Source: Globomyces pollinis-pini (Eukaryota; Chytridiomycota; Chytridiomycetes; Rhizophydiales; Globomycetaceae). Taken from it: a stretch of DNA of 64,000 bases. The first letter of the stretch is position 1; every line of letters starts with the position of its first letter. The stretch is taken from contig MU621145.1 in assembly GCA_025399215.1 (NCBI GenBank), positions 17,228-81,227 of the forward strand, given 5' to 3'. The notes under the pieces were generated by a model. It saw nothing but the letters and a program-made list of their open reading frames with translations, was not told the origin of the DNA and searched no databases. Of this stretch, positions 45,295 through 56,244 are shown one piece after another. Both the position numbers and the translations under genes were made by a program.

Positions 45295-46100
45295 TATGAA
45301 AATGAAGTGAAGTCTACTCGCCGACGTGATGTTTTACACATACGCAAACATCCATTGTTTTTGACAAACATACAGCTCTGGCCATGGATAACTTTTGCTG
45401 GTACTATTCAATTCTAAGTTATTACTGTTTTATGGGATCGTGAAATTGGAGGTATAAATCCCCCACTTATCATAATAAACTCTGAAAGTTTTCCACTCTT
45501 CACATGTCCAACTATCGTTTGCAATATACAATAATGACTTAATTATTATATTAAAGGGCGATGAATAACAACATACGTTTTAGATTCCATTTGTTCATTA
45601 CCAAATATCACCTGATGTACACTGATTTAGTAGAGTAAAATAATAAATTTCGTTAATCATTGAAATCAAACTATTCACATTCAGAGAAACGTTTAGGTAG
45701 ATGGCCGGATAATATAGCATCAGTTCTCCCATAAACAACGTTTCAATGAAATGGTTCTAAAAGAGTAACACGTCGTTGCATCTAAACACAACATAAGATG
45801 AAACTATCCCATGACAACAACATATCAATCTCCTGTGTTGTACAATGCACTATGAACAGGTGATTATACTAATCTGGATAAAAAACATACAACGATACTT
45901 AGTTGAACTAACTCTAATCTGTATCTTTGTTTTGTTATGGTTACATTAAAGAATAGCATTTTGCTAAATGATGCATTCAAAATCTTTTATACACCTCGTA
46001 GACCATATGATCAGCATCTAAAAGATGGATATGGCTGATCACTTGTCAATGTATTCTATCTGACGTACTATAAGTCCCACACATGACCAGCAATATACAT
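45295..46100. other. intergenic region with a possible decayed coding stretch
   Basis: About 800 bp. On the minus strand, roughly 45560-45780, three short open stretches look protein-like: MQRRVTLLEPFH, VVYGRTDAILSGHLPKRF and VIFGNEQMESKTYVVIHRPL. I could not join them with GT-AG introns in one frame, and I recognise no family. Treat as a possible pseudogene or an unresolved small gene. Confidence 0.3.
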
Positions 46101-46108
46101 TATAAAAA
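46101..46108 (+). promoter_or_regulatory. TATA box of GH45 gene
   Basis: TATAAAAA, 38 nt upstream of the GH45 ATG at 46139. This is the cleanest core promoter in the window and implies a leader of only a few nucleotides. Confidence 0.65.
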
Positions 46109-46138
46109 CCAGATAGGCCAAAGAACAAATTCATTGAC

Positions 46139-46870
46139 ATGCAAGCTCTCTTTTACGTGACTCTTTTGGCCTATTCTGCTCAATGCGCTGTCCCCAAAGT
46201 AGGATCATTTACAACCCGTTATTGGGATTGTTGTAAACCAAGTTGTTCGTGGGAGGGGAAAGCCAAAACTGGCCAAGTGGTACGTTCCTGCAAAGCTGAC
46301 GGATTTCAAACCATCAATCCATCAAACACCAATGTTTGCATTCCTTCCAACCCAAATGGGTCTACAAGTCGTGACAGTGGTAGTTACATGTGCAACGATC
46401 AGCAACCATTCGTTGATTCCAATAATCCGAACTTGGCTTATGGATTTGCAGCTGCCAACTCTGGTTTGGTTCCTGGAGGCGAAAGAGAATCCTGCTGCTC
46501 ATGCTATAAACTACAGTTTAATGACCCAAAATTGAGTGGCAAGACGATGATTGTCCAAATCACGAATACTGGTGGTGATCTTGCTGGACAACAGTTCGAT
46601 CTGGCTCTACCTGGGGGAGGAGTTGGATATTTCCGCGGTGCTTGTAAAACCCAATGGGGAGTCCAAGACCAAAATGGGCAATCAGGCTGGGGTGATACCT
46701 ATGGAGGGGTCAAGAGTAGAAACCAATGCGAGCAATTACCCAACGAGATTCGAAGAGGGTGTTATTTCCGATTTGATTGGTTCAACAATGCAGATAATCC
46801 AGGAATTAGCTACTCGAAAGTTACTTGTCCAACCCAATTGACATCCATTACTGGCTGTACTAACAACTGA
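46139..46870 (+). CDS. GH45 endo-beta-1,4-glucanase, secreted
   Basis: Cellulase of family 45. Signal peptide MQALFYVTLLAYSAQC, then the family signature TRYWDCCKPSC with catalytic base D30, CSCYKLQF, and the acid in ITNTGGDL (D147), followed by FDLALPGGGVGYF. Twelve or more Cys predict many disulfides. A single exon of 243 codons with no carbohydrate-binding module. GC is visibly higher than in the neighbours, and the gene has a strong TATA box, as expected for an inducible secreted enzyme. GH45 genes occur in fungi and, by transfer, in plant-feeding animals and protists. Confidence 0.93.
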   Translation: MQALFYVTLLAYSAQCAVPKVGSFTTRYWDCCKPSCSWEGKAKTGQVVRSCKADGFQTINPSNTNVCIPSNPNGSTSRDSGSYMCNDQQPFVDSNNPNLAYGFAAANSGLVPGGERESCCSCYKLQFNDPKLSGKTMIVQITNTGGDLAGQQFDLALPGGGVGYFRGACKTQWGVQDQNGQSGWGDTYGGVKSRNQCEQLPNEIRRGCYFRFDWFNNADNPGISYSKVTCPTQLTSITGCTNN

Positions 46871-46964
46871 CCATCGTCCTTTCAATCCAATAAAAATCAG
46901 TTCTTCAAAAGTGTTTGTAAAAATTCAATTCACGTTGAAAATTTTGCTTTGAAAATTTAATTCA

Positions 46965-48428
46965 ATGTCCTACAAGGGAGTAGGAAAGCACGAAAAACTT
47001 ATCTTTCTATTAGGTTATTTTAGTTGGAGGGCCTTCAGTTGGAACCCGTTTCCGTCCTTTGTCTATGGACTATCCAAAGCCGTTGTTTCCCATCGCTGGC
47101 AGTCCTATGATTTACCATCATTTGAAAGCATTAGCAAATATTCATGGAATGAAAGAAATATTAATTGTTTGAACTTTTCTTTGCTAATTATAGGTCGGAT
47201 TCTTTGATCAAAGCTTGTTTGATAGATTCTTGACTGAAGCACAAATTGAATTTCCGTATATTCAAATCAGGTATACTTAATTGTTTAACTGGATAAGATA
47301 TCTGAGAGAGTATCAATCTATGGGAACTGCTGGTGGTATTCATCACTTCAGAGACGAAATCTTAAGAGGAAATCCTGACGCTTTTTATGTGTATCTTGAA
47401 TTTCATATTAAATCGATAGATTAAATGGTGATATTGCTTGCTCTTTCCCATTGACTAAAATGCTCTACACTCATAAAAAAAGTGGTGGTGTAGCAACCAT
47501 TCTTTCGATCCGGGAAGACAGCAAGCGGGCATCTCGTTATGGATGTATTGTGGTTGATCCTACTACAAACAAAGTGAAGCATTTCGTCGAGAAACCAACA
47601 ACTTTTATATCTGAACTGGTCTCTTGTGGGGTTTATCTTTTCAGCAAGGAGTTATTTGTTCATATTAATGAAGCAATGGAAATCCGAAATGCAAAGGATG
47701 CCGAATATGGGTTTGACTTAGCACAATTTCCTCAAAACCAGTCATTAGCCGCCTCTAATGCAGCTTTATCACATCGTACTGCAGAAAGGGTACAATTTGA
47801 GCAAGATGTAATGCCTGTTTTGACCGAAAAGAAAGTCTTATACGCTCATATTATGAATGAAGATGACTTTTGGATGCCAATTAAAACGGGGTCGTCAACT
47901 ATTACAGCCAATAGACAATATCTACAATATTTCCTTCAAGCTCACCCCCGTCGTTTATCTACGCCTGCAAATACACCTTTAATGAAAAGTCCTGCACAAA
48001 CTCCAGTTGGTTTAGGATTTGGTAGTGGCCCTGAAATTGTTGCCCCTGTGTTTATTCATTCTACAGCAGTTATCCATCCAAGTGCTAAAATTGGTCCAAA
48101 TGTTTTTATTGGTCCTCGGGCGTTAATCGGTAGAGGTGTGAGAATCCGAGATGCATTAATTTTGGATGGTGTGGAAGTAAAGAATGAATCATGTATTCTC
48201 AATGCAGTTGTTGGTTGGGAATCAAAGATTGGTCAATGGACAAGAATTGAAGGGTCAACACAGCAAGAGCAAAATGAAGGAGAAGCTACCCGTAAAGGAT
48301 TGAAAATCCCATCTGCCGTTATTCTCGGAAAAGGCGTGACTGTTGTTGATGAAGTTATCATCAGAGACTGTATCGTGCTACCACACAAAGAGCTAAGATC
48401 GTCATTCCAAAGAGAAATTTTGATGTGA
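46965..48428 (+). CDS. GMPPA: GDP-mannose pyrophosphorylase A-like (GMPPA)
   Basis: Regulatory partner of mannose-1-phosphate guanylyltransferase, which supplies GDP-mannose for glycosylation and wall mannan. Exon 1 encodes only MSYKG. A 34-nt intron joins it to [20 protein letters not shown], matching animal GMPPA. Then [44 protein letters not shown] and a C-terminal left-handed beta-helix ([20 protein letters not shown]) ending near EILM. The nucleotidyl-transferase signature is [11 protein letters not shown] rather than GxGTRLRPLT, as typical of the A subunit. Four introns. Confidence 0.93.
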
Positions 48429-49038
48429 TCGAAATTGGCTTGATTCTAATAAACTGACTCTTCCAAAGTTTCTATTCGGATTCAAAAACAAAGTTGTCTT
48501 TTTAGGAAGTGCTGGATGTTGGTAAGTTATCATTGAGAACTTATTTGAGTATATGCGTCTTTGTAACCATAAAGTACACATGCTTTTCTGTTTTTGGTTG
48601 TTTATCAATAGACACAATGCCTAAATGTAGGAGAGTACCTTTAAATGTGGATTGAATCATAACAGTTCTCTTCAGCATTGAACTCTCTAATACAACAAAT
48701 GTTTCAATTGGGAAGAGTATGATTTAGCACGTTGTACATGATCACAAGCTATCGAAGCTGTCGAGTCATTGATGGAAGAAAGTTCATCACCGAAAATGGT
48801 ATAGATTGATGAACATTGGTCTGTGTTGGAGATGGATGATGGAGTCTGTTAAAATATTTCTGACAATCAAGATGACCGTTAAAGATTATTACAGAATCCA
48901 CGAGTATGATGTACTGCATCAGTAAGAACAGGAACAGTCGTGAATCTAATTCCTATGTGTTTTGTAACCGAACGTCTTTTTCCAATCCATCTTGTTCTGT
49001 ACCACGTAAGAGTCAGCAACCATGTGATTTATATTTAC
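48429..49038. other. intergenic region, no gene seen
   Basis: About 610 AT-rich bp after GMPPA. Small open frames exist on both strands, but none has protein-like composition or a family match. It ends in the promoter of the methyltransferase gene. Confidence 0.45.
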
Positions 49039-49046
49039 TATAAAAA
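49039..49046 (+). promoter_or_regulatory. TATA box of methyltransferase gene
   Basis: TATAAAAA, 33 nt before the ATG at 49072. It supports this ATG over upstream in-frame codons, which would lie before the transcription start. Confidence 0.55.
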
Positions 49047-49071
49047 CGTACCATTCCAATTCATCCTGACA

Positions 49072-49946
49072 ATGCCTGAATATCCAGCAGATCTTTACAA
49101 ACAATACCGTCCCAGCTACCCTCAAGAATTATACAGCATCGTATATAAAGCCGTGACAGATCATTCAAGTTTTAACCTTGCTACAGATGTTGGAACGGGA
49201 ACGGGTCAAACTGCTATTGAATTAGCCAAAAAATTTAAAAATGTTGTTGGCACAGATATCAGTGCTAATATGCTGAATGAAGCTGTGGTTGCTGATAATG
49301 TATCCTATAAACTAGCAACTGCTGAGGATTTCTCAAAGCACTTTGATCCTGAATCTGTGGATTTAATAACAGTATCAACTGCAGCTCATTGGTTTAATAT
49401 GGAAAAATTCTATCAAGAAAGTTACAAAGTATTGAAGCCAAATGGTATTGTAGCAATCTGGGGATATGGCAATGTACAATTATATGGGATTTTAATATGA
49501 ATAGTTTGTTGCTCCAGATTACCCTGATATCACCAAACTTCATCAGGAATATTCAGTGGATTTTTTGGAACCATATTGGGATTCTGGGAGACATCATTTA
49601 GAGAATCTTTACCTCGACCAATCATTCACAAAAGCCCCACATTTCGAAATCGAACGTTCTATTTATCCTGACGTACCTGATGTATTGAAAATGACTAGGC
49701 AACCACTCTTGAAAAAGAAAATGTCATTGAATGATATAAAAGGATATTTGCATACGTGTAATTTTCTGTTCAATGTAATTGTTAGGGTCTGCTTATAAAA
49801 CCTTCAAAGAAAAGCGTCCAAATGATATTGATCCAGTTGACACGTTTTGTAGCCAAATGCTGTCAATCATTGGCACCAAGAGAATGGAAACTGAGATTGA
49901 TATTTACTGGCCAATCGGGATGATCATGGCCAGAAAAATTGCTTAA
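49072..49946 (+). CDS. class I SAM-dependent methyltransferase (Crg1/Tmt1-like)
   Basis: Start MPEYPADLYKQYRPSYPQEL. Motif I DVGTGTGQTAIELA, motif II VVGTDIS, then VDLITVSTAAHWFNMEKF and VLKPNGIVAIWGYG, as in Crg1/Tmt1 and related fungal proteins that methylate small carboxylates (trans-aconitate, cantharidin). After two introns (28-31 nt) the chain continues through YWDSGRHHLENLY and WSAYKTFKEKRP. About 270 aa. The natural substrate cannot be told from sequence. Confidence 0.85.
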
Positions 49947-49989
49947 CATTCAATATATTGACATTTTACATTTCTTCCTTGTTATCCAA

Positions 49990-52386
49990 ATGAAAGCATG
50001 TCGATTCCAAGAGCATTGTCAAAGAAAAAGTACTTGTCCATATCTACACTCAAGCACTACTAGTTTAAGTGAAGGTCAACCAATGCTGACCAAACCTAAC
50101 GCTGGAACCAAAAGTACTTGCAGATTTTTTAGTATGGGAAACTGTTCAAAAGGTGATGCTTGCCAATTTCTTCATATTCAAGTACCTTGCAAACTATATC
50201 TTGATGGGAATTGTCCATTTGGTTCAAAATGCCGCTACTTTCACGATGTTGGTAACAAAACGATGGACCCAATAGTCTTTCATAAAGCAGACTCTTCAAC
50301 CAATCAATTCCATGTTGTTGGCTGGACCAAAGTGACTATTGGCAATGGAATCAAAATAATCGATATCGACTTTGATCGAGACTCAATACCTGTCAGCATC
50401 AGAAATCTACCACCCAGTCTAAGTGCAGAAGATTTAATGAAGCTAATGAGCCAATTTGGACATGTAAACAATCTGTCAATTTCAAAAACTAAAACGACTA
50501 TATCTTTTGCAGACAAGGATTCTGCTCAATCGGTTTTTGACAGTCTGAACGGAACTTTAATTAACCCTGATAACCTTGAAGATTTACCATTGATAGTCAG
50601 TATAGAAAAGAAGGCCAAAAAGGATGTATTAGATTCCGCAATCAAACTTTCGTGGTATAAACCAACAGTATCAGCTCATGTAATGGTGAATGGAAATTCT
50701 CGCGATTTGGTGAATATTATTAATGGTTACAGATGTGGTGGTAGGGTTCTTTCCTGTAAAATGAAACCATCTGGAGCATTATTCATAAGTAATTTGCACG
50801 AAGGCACTACTTGGAATTCCTTAGCCATGACATTTAAATCATTGAATATACATAAACGAATTGCACATGAAAGCAAAACTAACAATATACACCCACCACC
50901 ATTTTGCTCAGAAAATGTTAAACCTGTTCTTGACAAATTTCTTTCAAGATTTGGAAACGTACTCTCATTTGACATTAAGCCATCAGATTCTAACAGCCTT
51001 CAGGATAAAGCTATTGTTATCTTTGAAAGAAACGAAGAAGCTGCTTTAGCATATGATTACTTTAAGAATCACAAGGTTTTTGAACTTGGACAAACCAAAA
51101 TATTTGCAGCAACTCTATTCACCACCAAGATGTCCATGTTGAATGCTGCATATTTATACTCCAAAACAGAAATTGAAAATTGTTCAAACCTGTTTCCTCT
51201 CGTGAATATCTCGATTACACAATCTGGTCCATCTTACCTGACCGTTTTACAAATCAAATCAAATAATGCTGAATCTTTGAATCAATGCATGGCCAGATTA
51301 ACTAGTATTACAAATGGAACCCTCATTCCACTGACTTGGAAATCATGTCTTTTAGACAAAGAATGGACAATCATTTTAAATAGAATCGGAAAAAATCTTG
51401 GATGCTTTATATATAGAGATTCAAGAAGAAAACGACTTTCTTTTTTTGGTACTATTGAACTTGAAACTGTGTTAACATCTATTCATGATGCCATGGTAGA
51501 TTACGAGAATAGAAAAAATATTGGAATAATCAAGTTAGATAGAGATCAAATTAAAAAGGTTTTAGTTTATGGAATCAAGAATTTAACCGAACTTTGTGCT
51601 GCTACTTCAATTTCTTTAGATATCATTGCTTGTAATATCAAAGTGAATGGCCCAGATACTTCAAAAATGTTTGTAAAAACTTGGATTCAACAAACTGATT
51701 CAAATAGTATGACTGATTCATTTCACACCTTAAACATCTCTAATGAATTTATTTGTAATGTCTGCTTTTGTCCATATGCTTTGACAGATGTTGTTTTGTT
51801 ACCTGAATGCATGCACGCATATTGTATTGACTGTCTTCAAAATTATTTAAAACATTGTACAACTTCTGGAGAATTCCCAATTAAATGTGTTTCAGTAAAT
51901 TGTACTTTGTTACTTAATATTACAACAATCACTAATGCTTTAGCCGATTCGGAATTTCAAGATCTGATTCGATCATCATTTGATGATTATGTAAGTCGAA
52001 ATGGTGATAAATATCAATTCTGTCCAACTCCTGATTGTCCCCAGGTTTACAAATTAGAATCCGGTCAAGTCAATTGTGATATTTGTGATTCATCTATATG
52101 TACAAGTTGTAAAACATTATCTCATCATGGAATCTCCTGCGATGAATACTCCAAAATCAAAGACGATCCTGTAGAAGAAGCTTTTGTTCGATGGAAAGCA
52201 AGTACTGATGATGTCAAAGATTGTCCCCAACCAGGATGTGGTGCTACTATTGAAAAGAATGGTGGTTGCAATCATATTACATGTCACCAATGCAAGTCGC
52301 ATATCTGTTGGGTTTGTACTACTATTTTCCCATCTGAATCAATTTATCAACATATGAGGGAAGATCATGGTGGTATAGGTATTTGA
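49990..52386 (+). CDS. CCCH zinc finger, RRM and RBR E3 ubiquitin ligase
   Basis: A single 798-codon exon beginning MKACRFQEHCQRKSTC, only 43 bp after the previous stop. N-terminus: three CCCH fingers (CRFQEHCQRKSTCPYLH, CRFFSMGNCSKGDACQFLH, CKLYLDGNCPFGSKCRYFH). Middle: RRM-like domain (SIRNLPPSLSAEDLMKLM) and further degenerate RNA-binding-like domains. C-terminus: an RBR module with RING1 CNVCFCPY...CMHAYCIDCL, IBR CPTPDCPQVY...CDICDSSICTSC, and RING2 CPQPGCGATIEKNGGCNHIT, whose GGC cysteine is the presumed catalytic residue, then HMREDHGG. This architecture suggests RNA-guided ubiquitination, seen in some fungi and plant DEAH-RBR proteins. No intron. Confidence 0.88.
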   Translation: MKACRFQEHCQRKSTCPYLHSSTTSLSEGQPMLTKPNAGTKSTCRFFSMGNCSKGDACQFLHIQVPCKLYLDGNCPFGSKCRYFHDVGNKTMDPIVFHKADSSTNQFHVVGWTKVTIGNGIKIIDIDFDRDSIPVSIRNLPPSLSAEDLMKLMSQFGHVNNLSISKTKTTISFADKDSAQSVFDSLNGTLINPDNLEDLPLIVSIEKKAKKDVLDSAIKLSWYKPTVSAHVMVNGNSRDLVNIINGYRCGGRVLSCKMKPSGALFISNLHEGTTWNSLAMTFKSLNIHKRIAHESKTNNIHPPPFCSENVKPVLDKFLSRFGNVLSFDIKPSDSNSLQDKAIVIFERNEEAALAYDYFKNHKVFELGQTKIFAATLFTTKMSMLNAAYLYSKTEIENCSNLFPLVNISITQSGPSYLTVLQIKSNNAESLNQCMARLTSITNGTLIPLTWKSCLLDKEWTIILNRIGKNLGCFIYRDSRRKRLSFFGTIELETVLTSIHDAMVDYENRKNIGIIKLDRDQIKKVLVYGIKNLTELCAATSISLDIIACNIKVNGPDTSKMFVKTWIQQTDSNSMTDSFHTLNISNEFICNVCFCPYALTDVVLLPECMHAYCIDCLQNYLKHCTTSGEFPIKCVSVNCTLLLNITTITNALADSEFQDLIRSSFDDYVSRNGDKYQFCPTPDCPQVYKLESGQVNCDICDSSICTSCKTLSHHGISCDEYSKIKDDPVEEAFVRWKASTDDVKDCPQPGCGATIEKNGGCNHITCHQCKSHICWVCTTIFPSESIYQHMREDHGGIGI

Positions 52387-52571
52387 TAACAATAAAGTAT
52401 TCATACTACCCTACTTTTTTTCTATCGTATGAGATTAGAAACCAATGATTCAAAGGGTATTTATCGCATATCCGAAATCTTCCTAGATGATAATTTAATA
52501 TTGAATCCAAGATAGGGATTTTGATATCAGTGATCCAAAGAGAATCTTTCCACAAGTTTTTCACCATTTCA

Positions 52572-52844
52572 ATGGAAACTGCTCCAATCTCCAATATAAT
52601 AAAACAAGCATTGATCCCAACACTAAATGATATTGATTCGGGAATAGCAGCTACAATTGAATCTCAGATCCAATTGAAATCACAAATAGAACGACTCTTT
52701 GCTGAATCACAATTACTTGGATCTACACTTGATCAACCCAATATTATTCCAGTTATGGATAAACTATTTGTATCGAGAAAGCGAGTTTTGCAATTACAAA
52801 AGCGACTGTCCATTTTATCTACTAAACTAGCAAAGTTGGGTTGA
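52572..52844 (+). CDS. SNAPIN: SNAPIN-like subunit (BLOC-1/BORC)
   Basis: 90-residue all-helical protein from ATG METAPISNII: LIPTLNDIDSGIAATIESQI, QLKSQIERLFAE, IIPVMDKLFVSRKRV, LQKRLSILSTKLAKL. It aligns with animal SNAPIN along its length (ESQ-L-x-x-Q-I-x-x-L; x-K-L-x-x-x-R-x-R-V). SNAPIN is shared by BLOC-1 and BORC, which act on endosomes and lysosomes. No intron. Upstream in-frame codons begin only at TTG. Confidence 0.72.
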   Translation: METAPISNIIKQALIPTLNDIDSGIAATIESQIQLKSQIERLFAESQLLGSTLDQPNIIPVMDKLFVSRKRVLQLQKRLSILSTKLAKLG

Positions 52845-53028
52845 ATTGAAATTATTCGAAACCTTTACTAATAAACTCAATTTATGCTGATTTATCGACG
52901 CAACCCAAAAACTCAATTTAATGTAAACCAATAAAATAATTAGATTAAAGCTTTTATTAAGTTAAATTCACATAATAAAGTGCTACAAGAAAAAACACAA
53001 TTCCAACAATCATCAGAAGTGAACCAAA

Positions 53029-56000
53029 CTAGGTTTGATAATGAGATTCAGCAGACCCAGCAGATTGTTGATAATTATTAAAAGGAGACGAATTGGCGGT
53101 AAAACTATTAGTAGAAGAATAATAAGGCTGGGAGTAACCATAGCTTTGAGGATAATAACTATGGGCATAATAAGTAGGGGATTGGATTGGTGTTGGTAAG
53201 GCATGTTGATATGAATAACCATTGTCTACATTCTTTTGGTGTGGATACTTTGGTGGTAAAGGGCTACTTTCATGAGCTTTGTTGGCAAACGTTGGGTGTG
53301 TAGGTGAGTTGTAGTGGTGCTGATATGGTTCACACTCTAATGGCTCTGGTGATTCCACCTCTTCTACAAAATTGCCATCATAAGAGACTTGATGAATTGG
53401 ACAGGTCAACTCCTCAATCAATCGCTTATAACCGATTTGATTTTCGGAAGAACTTCTAATATGAGAGAGAACTCGTTGAATGACAGAAACGTAACCACTT
53501 CGTTCTTCAAGCGACGTGCAACCGGAAGCAAGAATTTTCTGGATGAGGGAAACACCAACTGTTTGGTCCAATAGAATTTGATGTAAGACATTTTCTGATT
53601 CAAAAATTCCTTTTACAATAATATCTCTAGCTTCCACATCCACTCGTTGATTTACTAATTCAATCAATAAACGATAATATTACCAATTTTGAGTACAGTA
53701 GTAGAAGCGAGTTTGTGACTACAGATGCTAGAAAGATGCTGAAGCAAAAGCGGAGCAAGCATTCGATAACGAATCAAAATACCAGACATATCAGTTAACC
53801 AAGTGATCAAAATAGAACCGTTTGAATTCATACATAATTGAACACAGTTCTGTGCAATTGCAACTGCAACCTGTTTCTGTTGTTCTTTTGAAGTAAATTG
53901 ACTTTCCAGACAAGCTTTCATGGCTCGGGCACCAAATCTTCCTTGGCCAAGCTCCCAACATTTAGCAGCCATAGCATCAAAGATAAATTGATTTCGGTGG
54001 GTACCCAATCGCAAACAGCATTGAATGACATAATTACCATATTGATCCAACAAAAGTGCCGGTGCATAAACTTTTAGAGTTGTGACAATTGCTTCGATTT
54101 GGGGTGCAGTCTTAGCACAGTCGATAATCTTCTGGACTGCCCAAGTACCATTCTTGTGAATACCCAAACTAGCCATACGAGGGCTCACAGCTTCAATCAA
54201 TCGTAACCGTAGAACATCGGAACACTTTTCCATTATTTTTTGTATCACAACGTTTCCAATATAATCTAGAAAATTAATGCAAAGCCACCGTACCAGAACA
54301 CAGATCCACAGCATCATCAATAACTTCGGCGAAAATCATTTCTAAGTCTCGAGTGGTAATATGGCTCTCTAGTCTCTTTCTAATATCACGAAGACGGTTT
54401 TGATCAATTTTACGGCAAGGATTTGATTCTGGGATCTGAATAATGCCTGGTGCATATATATCTGTCGATAAGTAAAGCGAAATCAAGTTACCTCCATCGG
54501 AATTTCCCAAGAGATCTTCTCTCTGATTTCGAATTGGAGAACCCAAACCCATATGGCTTTGCGGGTTTCCCCATGCACCATTTCCACCATATGATTGGTA
54601 GTTAGATGCACCTGAGGGATAGAAACTACGCTCAATAGCGGCTGCGGCCAATCCAGCGATGGCTAAAGGAGAATTTAATGCTTGAGCTACACTCAAAGGA
54701 GGTTCTGGTCGAGAAGGAACTTTGGCAAATCCAATCTTTACAATACTACCACCAATTTCTTGACCATTCAATTCGGAACGAGCAGTCATCGCGTCTTCCA
54801 AATTAATAAAGTTTACAAATCCACAATTTTTATGTGTCTAAATATTAATCACGATAATTTCTTACCAAAACGCGAGCTGATTCCACCGTTCCAAATCTCG
54901 AAAATATCAATTCCAAATCTGCAGGTTTTGTGGTTGGAAGGATGTTACCCACCCCTGAATAATTAAATACGTTTATAAACTTACAAAGTGACTTTGTAGG
55001 TTGCATTCCTTGGTTGTCATGAATTGCATCAGTTTTACCAAAGCCAATTCGCACAATGCAGCTACCAATACGGCCGCCTTGCATTTGCTCGCGTGCGGAA
55101 AGAGCATCTTCTAAGCGAATGTAATTGACAAAGGCGCATTCTTTTTCTGGAAGCATTCTAATTGATTCAATAACACCAAATCTTGAGAATATCTGGAAAA
55201 GCTCATCGGAACCAAAAGTGGAGTCAATATTTCCAATCCATAATGATCGAGAAGGTGCCATAAATTCATGCAAAGGAGACTCTGTCATAGAGCGGTCAAT
55301 GCCTGAGGCGGATTCTTTTGATGGACTGTTAACATGTACAGAAACTCGCTCGGTAACTTGATCCCAAGATTCTTCTTCAGAATGCTTTTTGGTAGGAGTA
55401 AATGAGCTTGTCAATTCGAGTGCAGAAAGAGGTCGACCAAAAGTACCAACCATTGGAATGTTGTCACCAGCAGTGTCTTGAGGAAATGAAACAGAAATAG
55501 AACGTACACGATTAGAAGTATTAGAAGTATTAAGATTTTGAGTATTAAGGGTTGGGCTATGGATAGGACTATTCACAGGGTCGTCTAAACCGAGAGCGTC
55601 AATAGTTCTCGCTAATGCATTGCTATCTTCTGGCTCTTCGACTGTAATAATATTAAAAGGGTCTTCTTGTGAGTTAAGTAGTTTCGGGTCAGTCGGAACA
55701 TTCCATCCTGAAGCAAAAGTAGCTGGACCAAAAGCAGACGAGACACTACTTTGTGGAAATGTAAGTAATGCAGGCATTGAAAGGGAGCTAGCTCTAGTTC
55801 TTTCCACTCGCACTACATTAGGTTCGAAATACAATTCGTCTTTAAAAAGCGGTTGCGGTTTAGTTCTATTCAGACCATGTGAGAATGGAGTAGCGAACGG
55901 GTCAGTTTTAAACTCTCTTGTATGAGAGAATTCTTGGAATTCACCCAGTTTGTCAAAGAACGAAGCAGGCAATTCACCTTCACTACGCTCAGGGGAATGG

Positions 56001-56059
56001 TGAGTTCTAATAGGGCTTTGGTTGTTTAATTCAGCTATAACTTACCTCGTTGGATCCAT
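53029..56059 (-). CDS. JSN1: Jsn1/Puf2-like RNA-binding protein (RRMs + Pumilio repeats)
   Basis: Start MDPT, then a 28-30-nt intron to SPIRTHHSPERSEGEL. A Ser/Pro-rich head, two RRMs (SLWIGNIDSTFGSDELFQIF, CAFVNYIRLEDALSAREQM; and GVGNILPTTKPADLELIFSR, CGFVNFINLEDAMTARSEL), then Puf repeats (DYIGNVVIQKIMEKC, NGTWAVQKIIDC, DQYGNYVIQCCLRLG, GRFGARAMKACLES, NSNGSILITWL). The tail is Tyr/Ser/Pro-rich. Domain order is that of yeast Jsn1/Puf1 and Puf2, which bind mRNAs for membrane and mitochondrial proteins. About 950 aa with five or six short introns. Confidence 0.9.
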
Positions 56060-56244
56060 TGAGAACGTTTATAATTCGGAAGTTTTTGGTTTTGTGAAAA
56101 ATTGAAGTGACTTTGAGTGACGTTTTAAAAACTCAAATCAGCCGCACGAAAATCAATAAGAAGCTTATTTCAAACACAGAATTAAAACATTCACGCTCTG
56201 TCTTATCTTAACGTTTATATTCAATGATATATCGTGTTGTTTGC

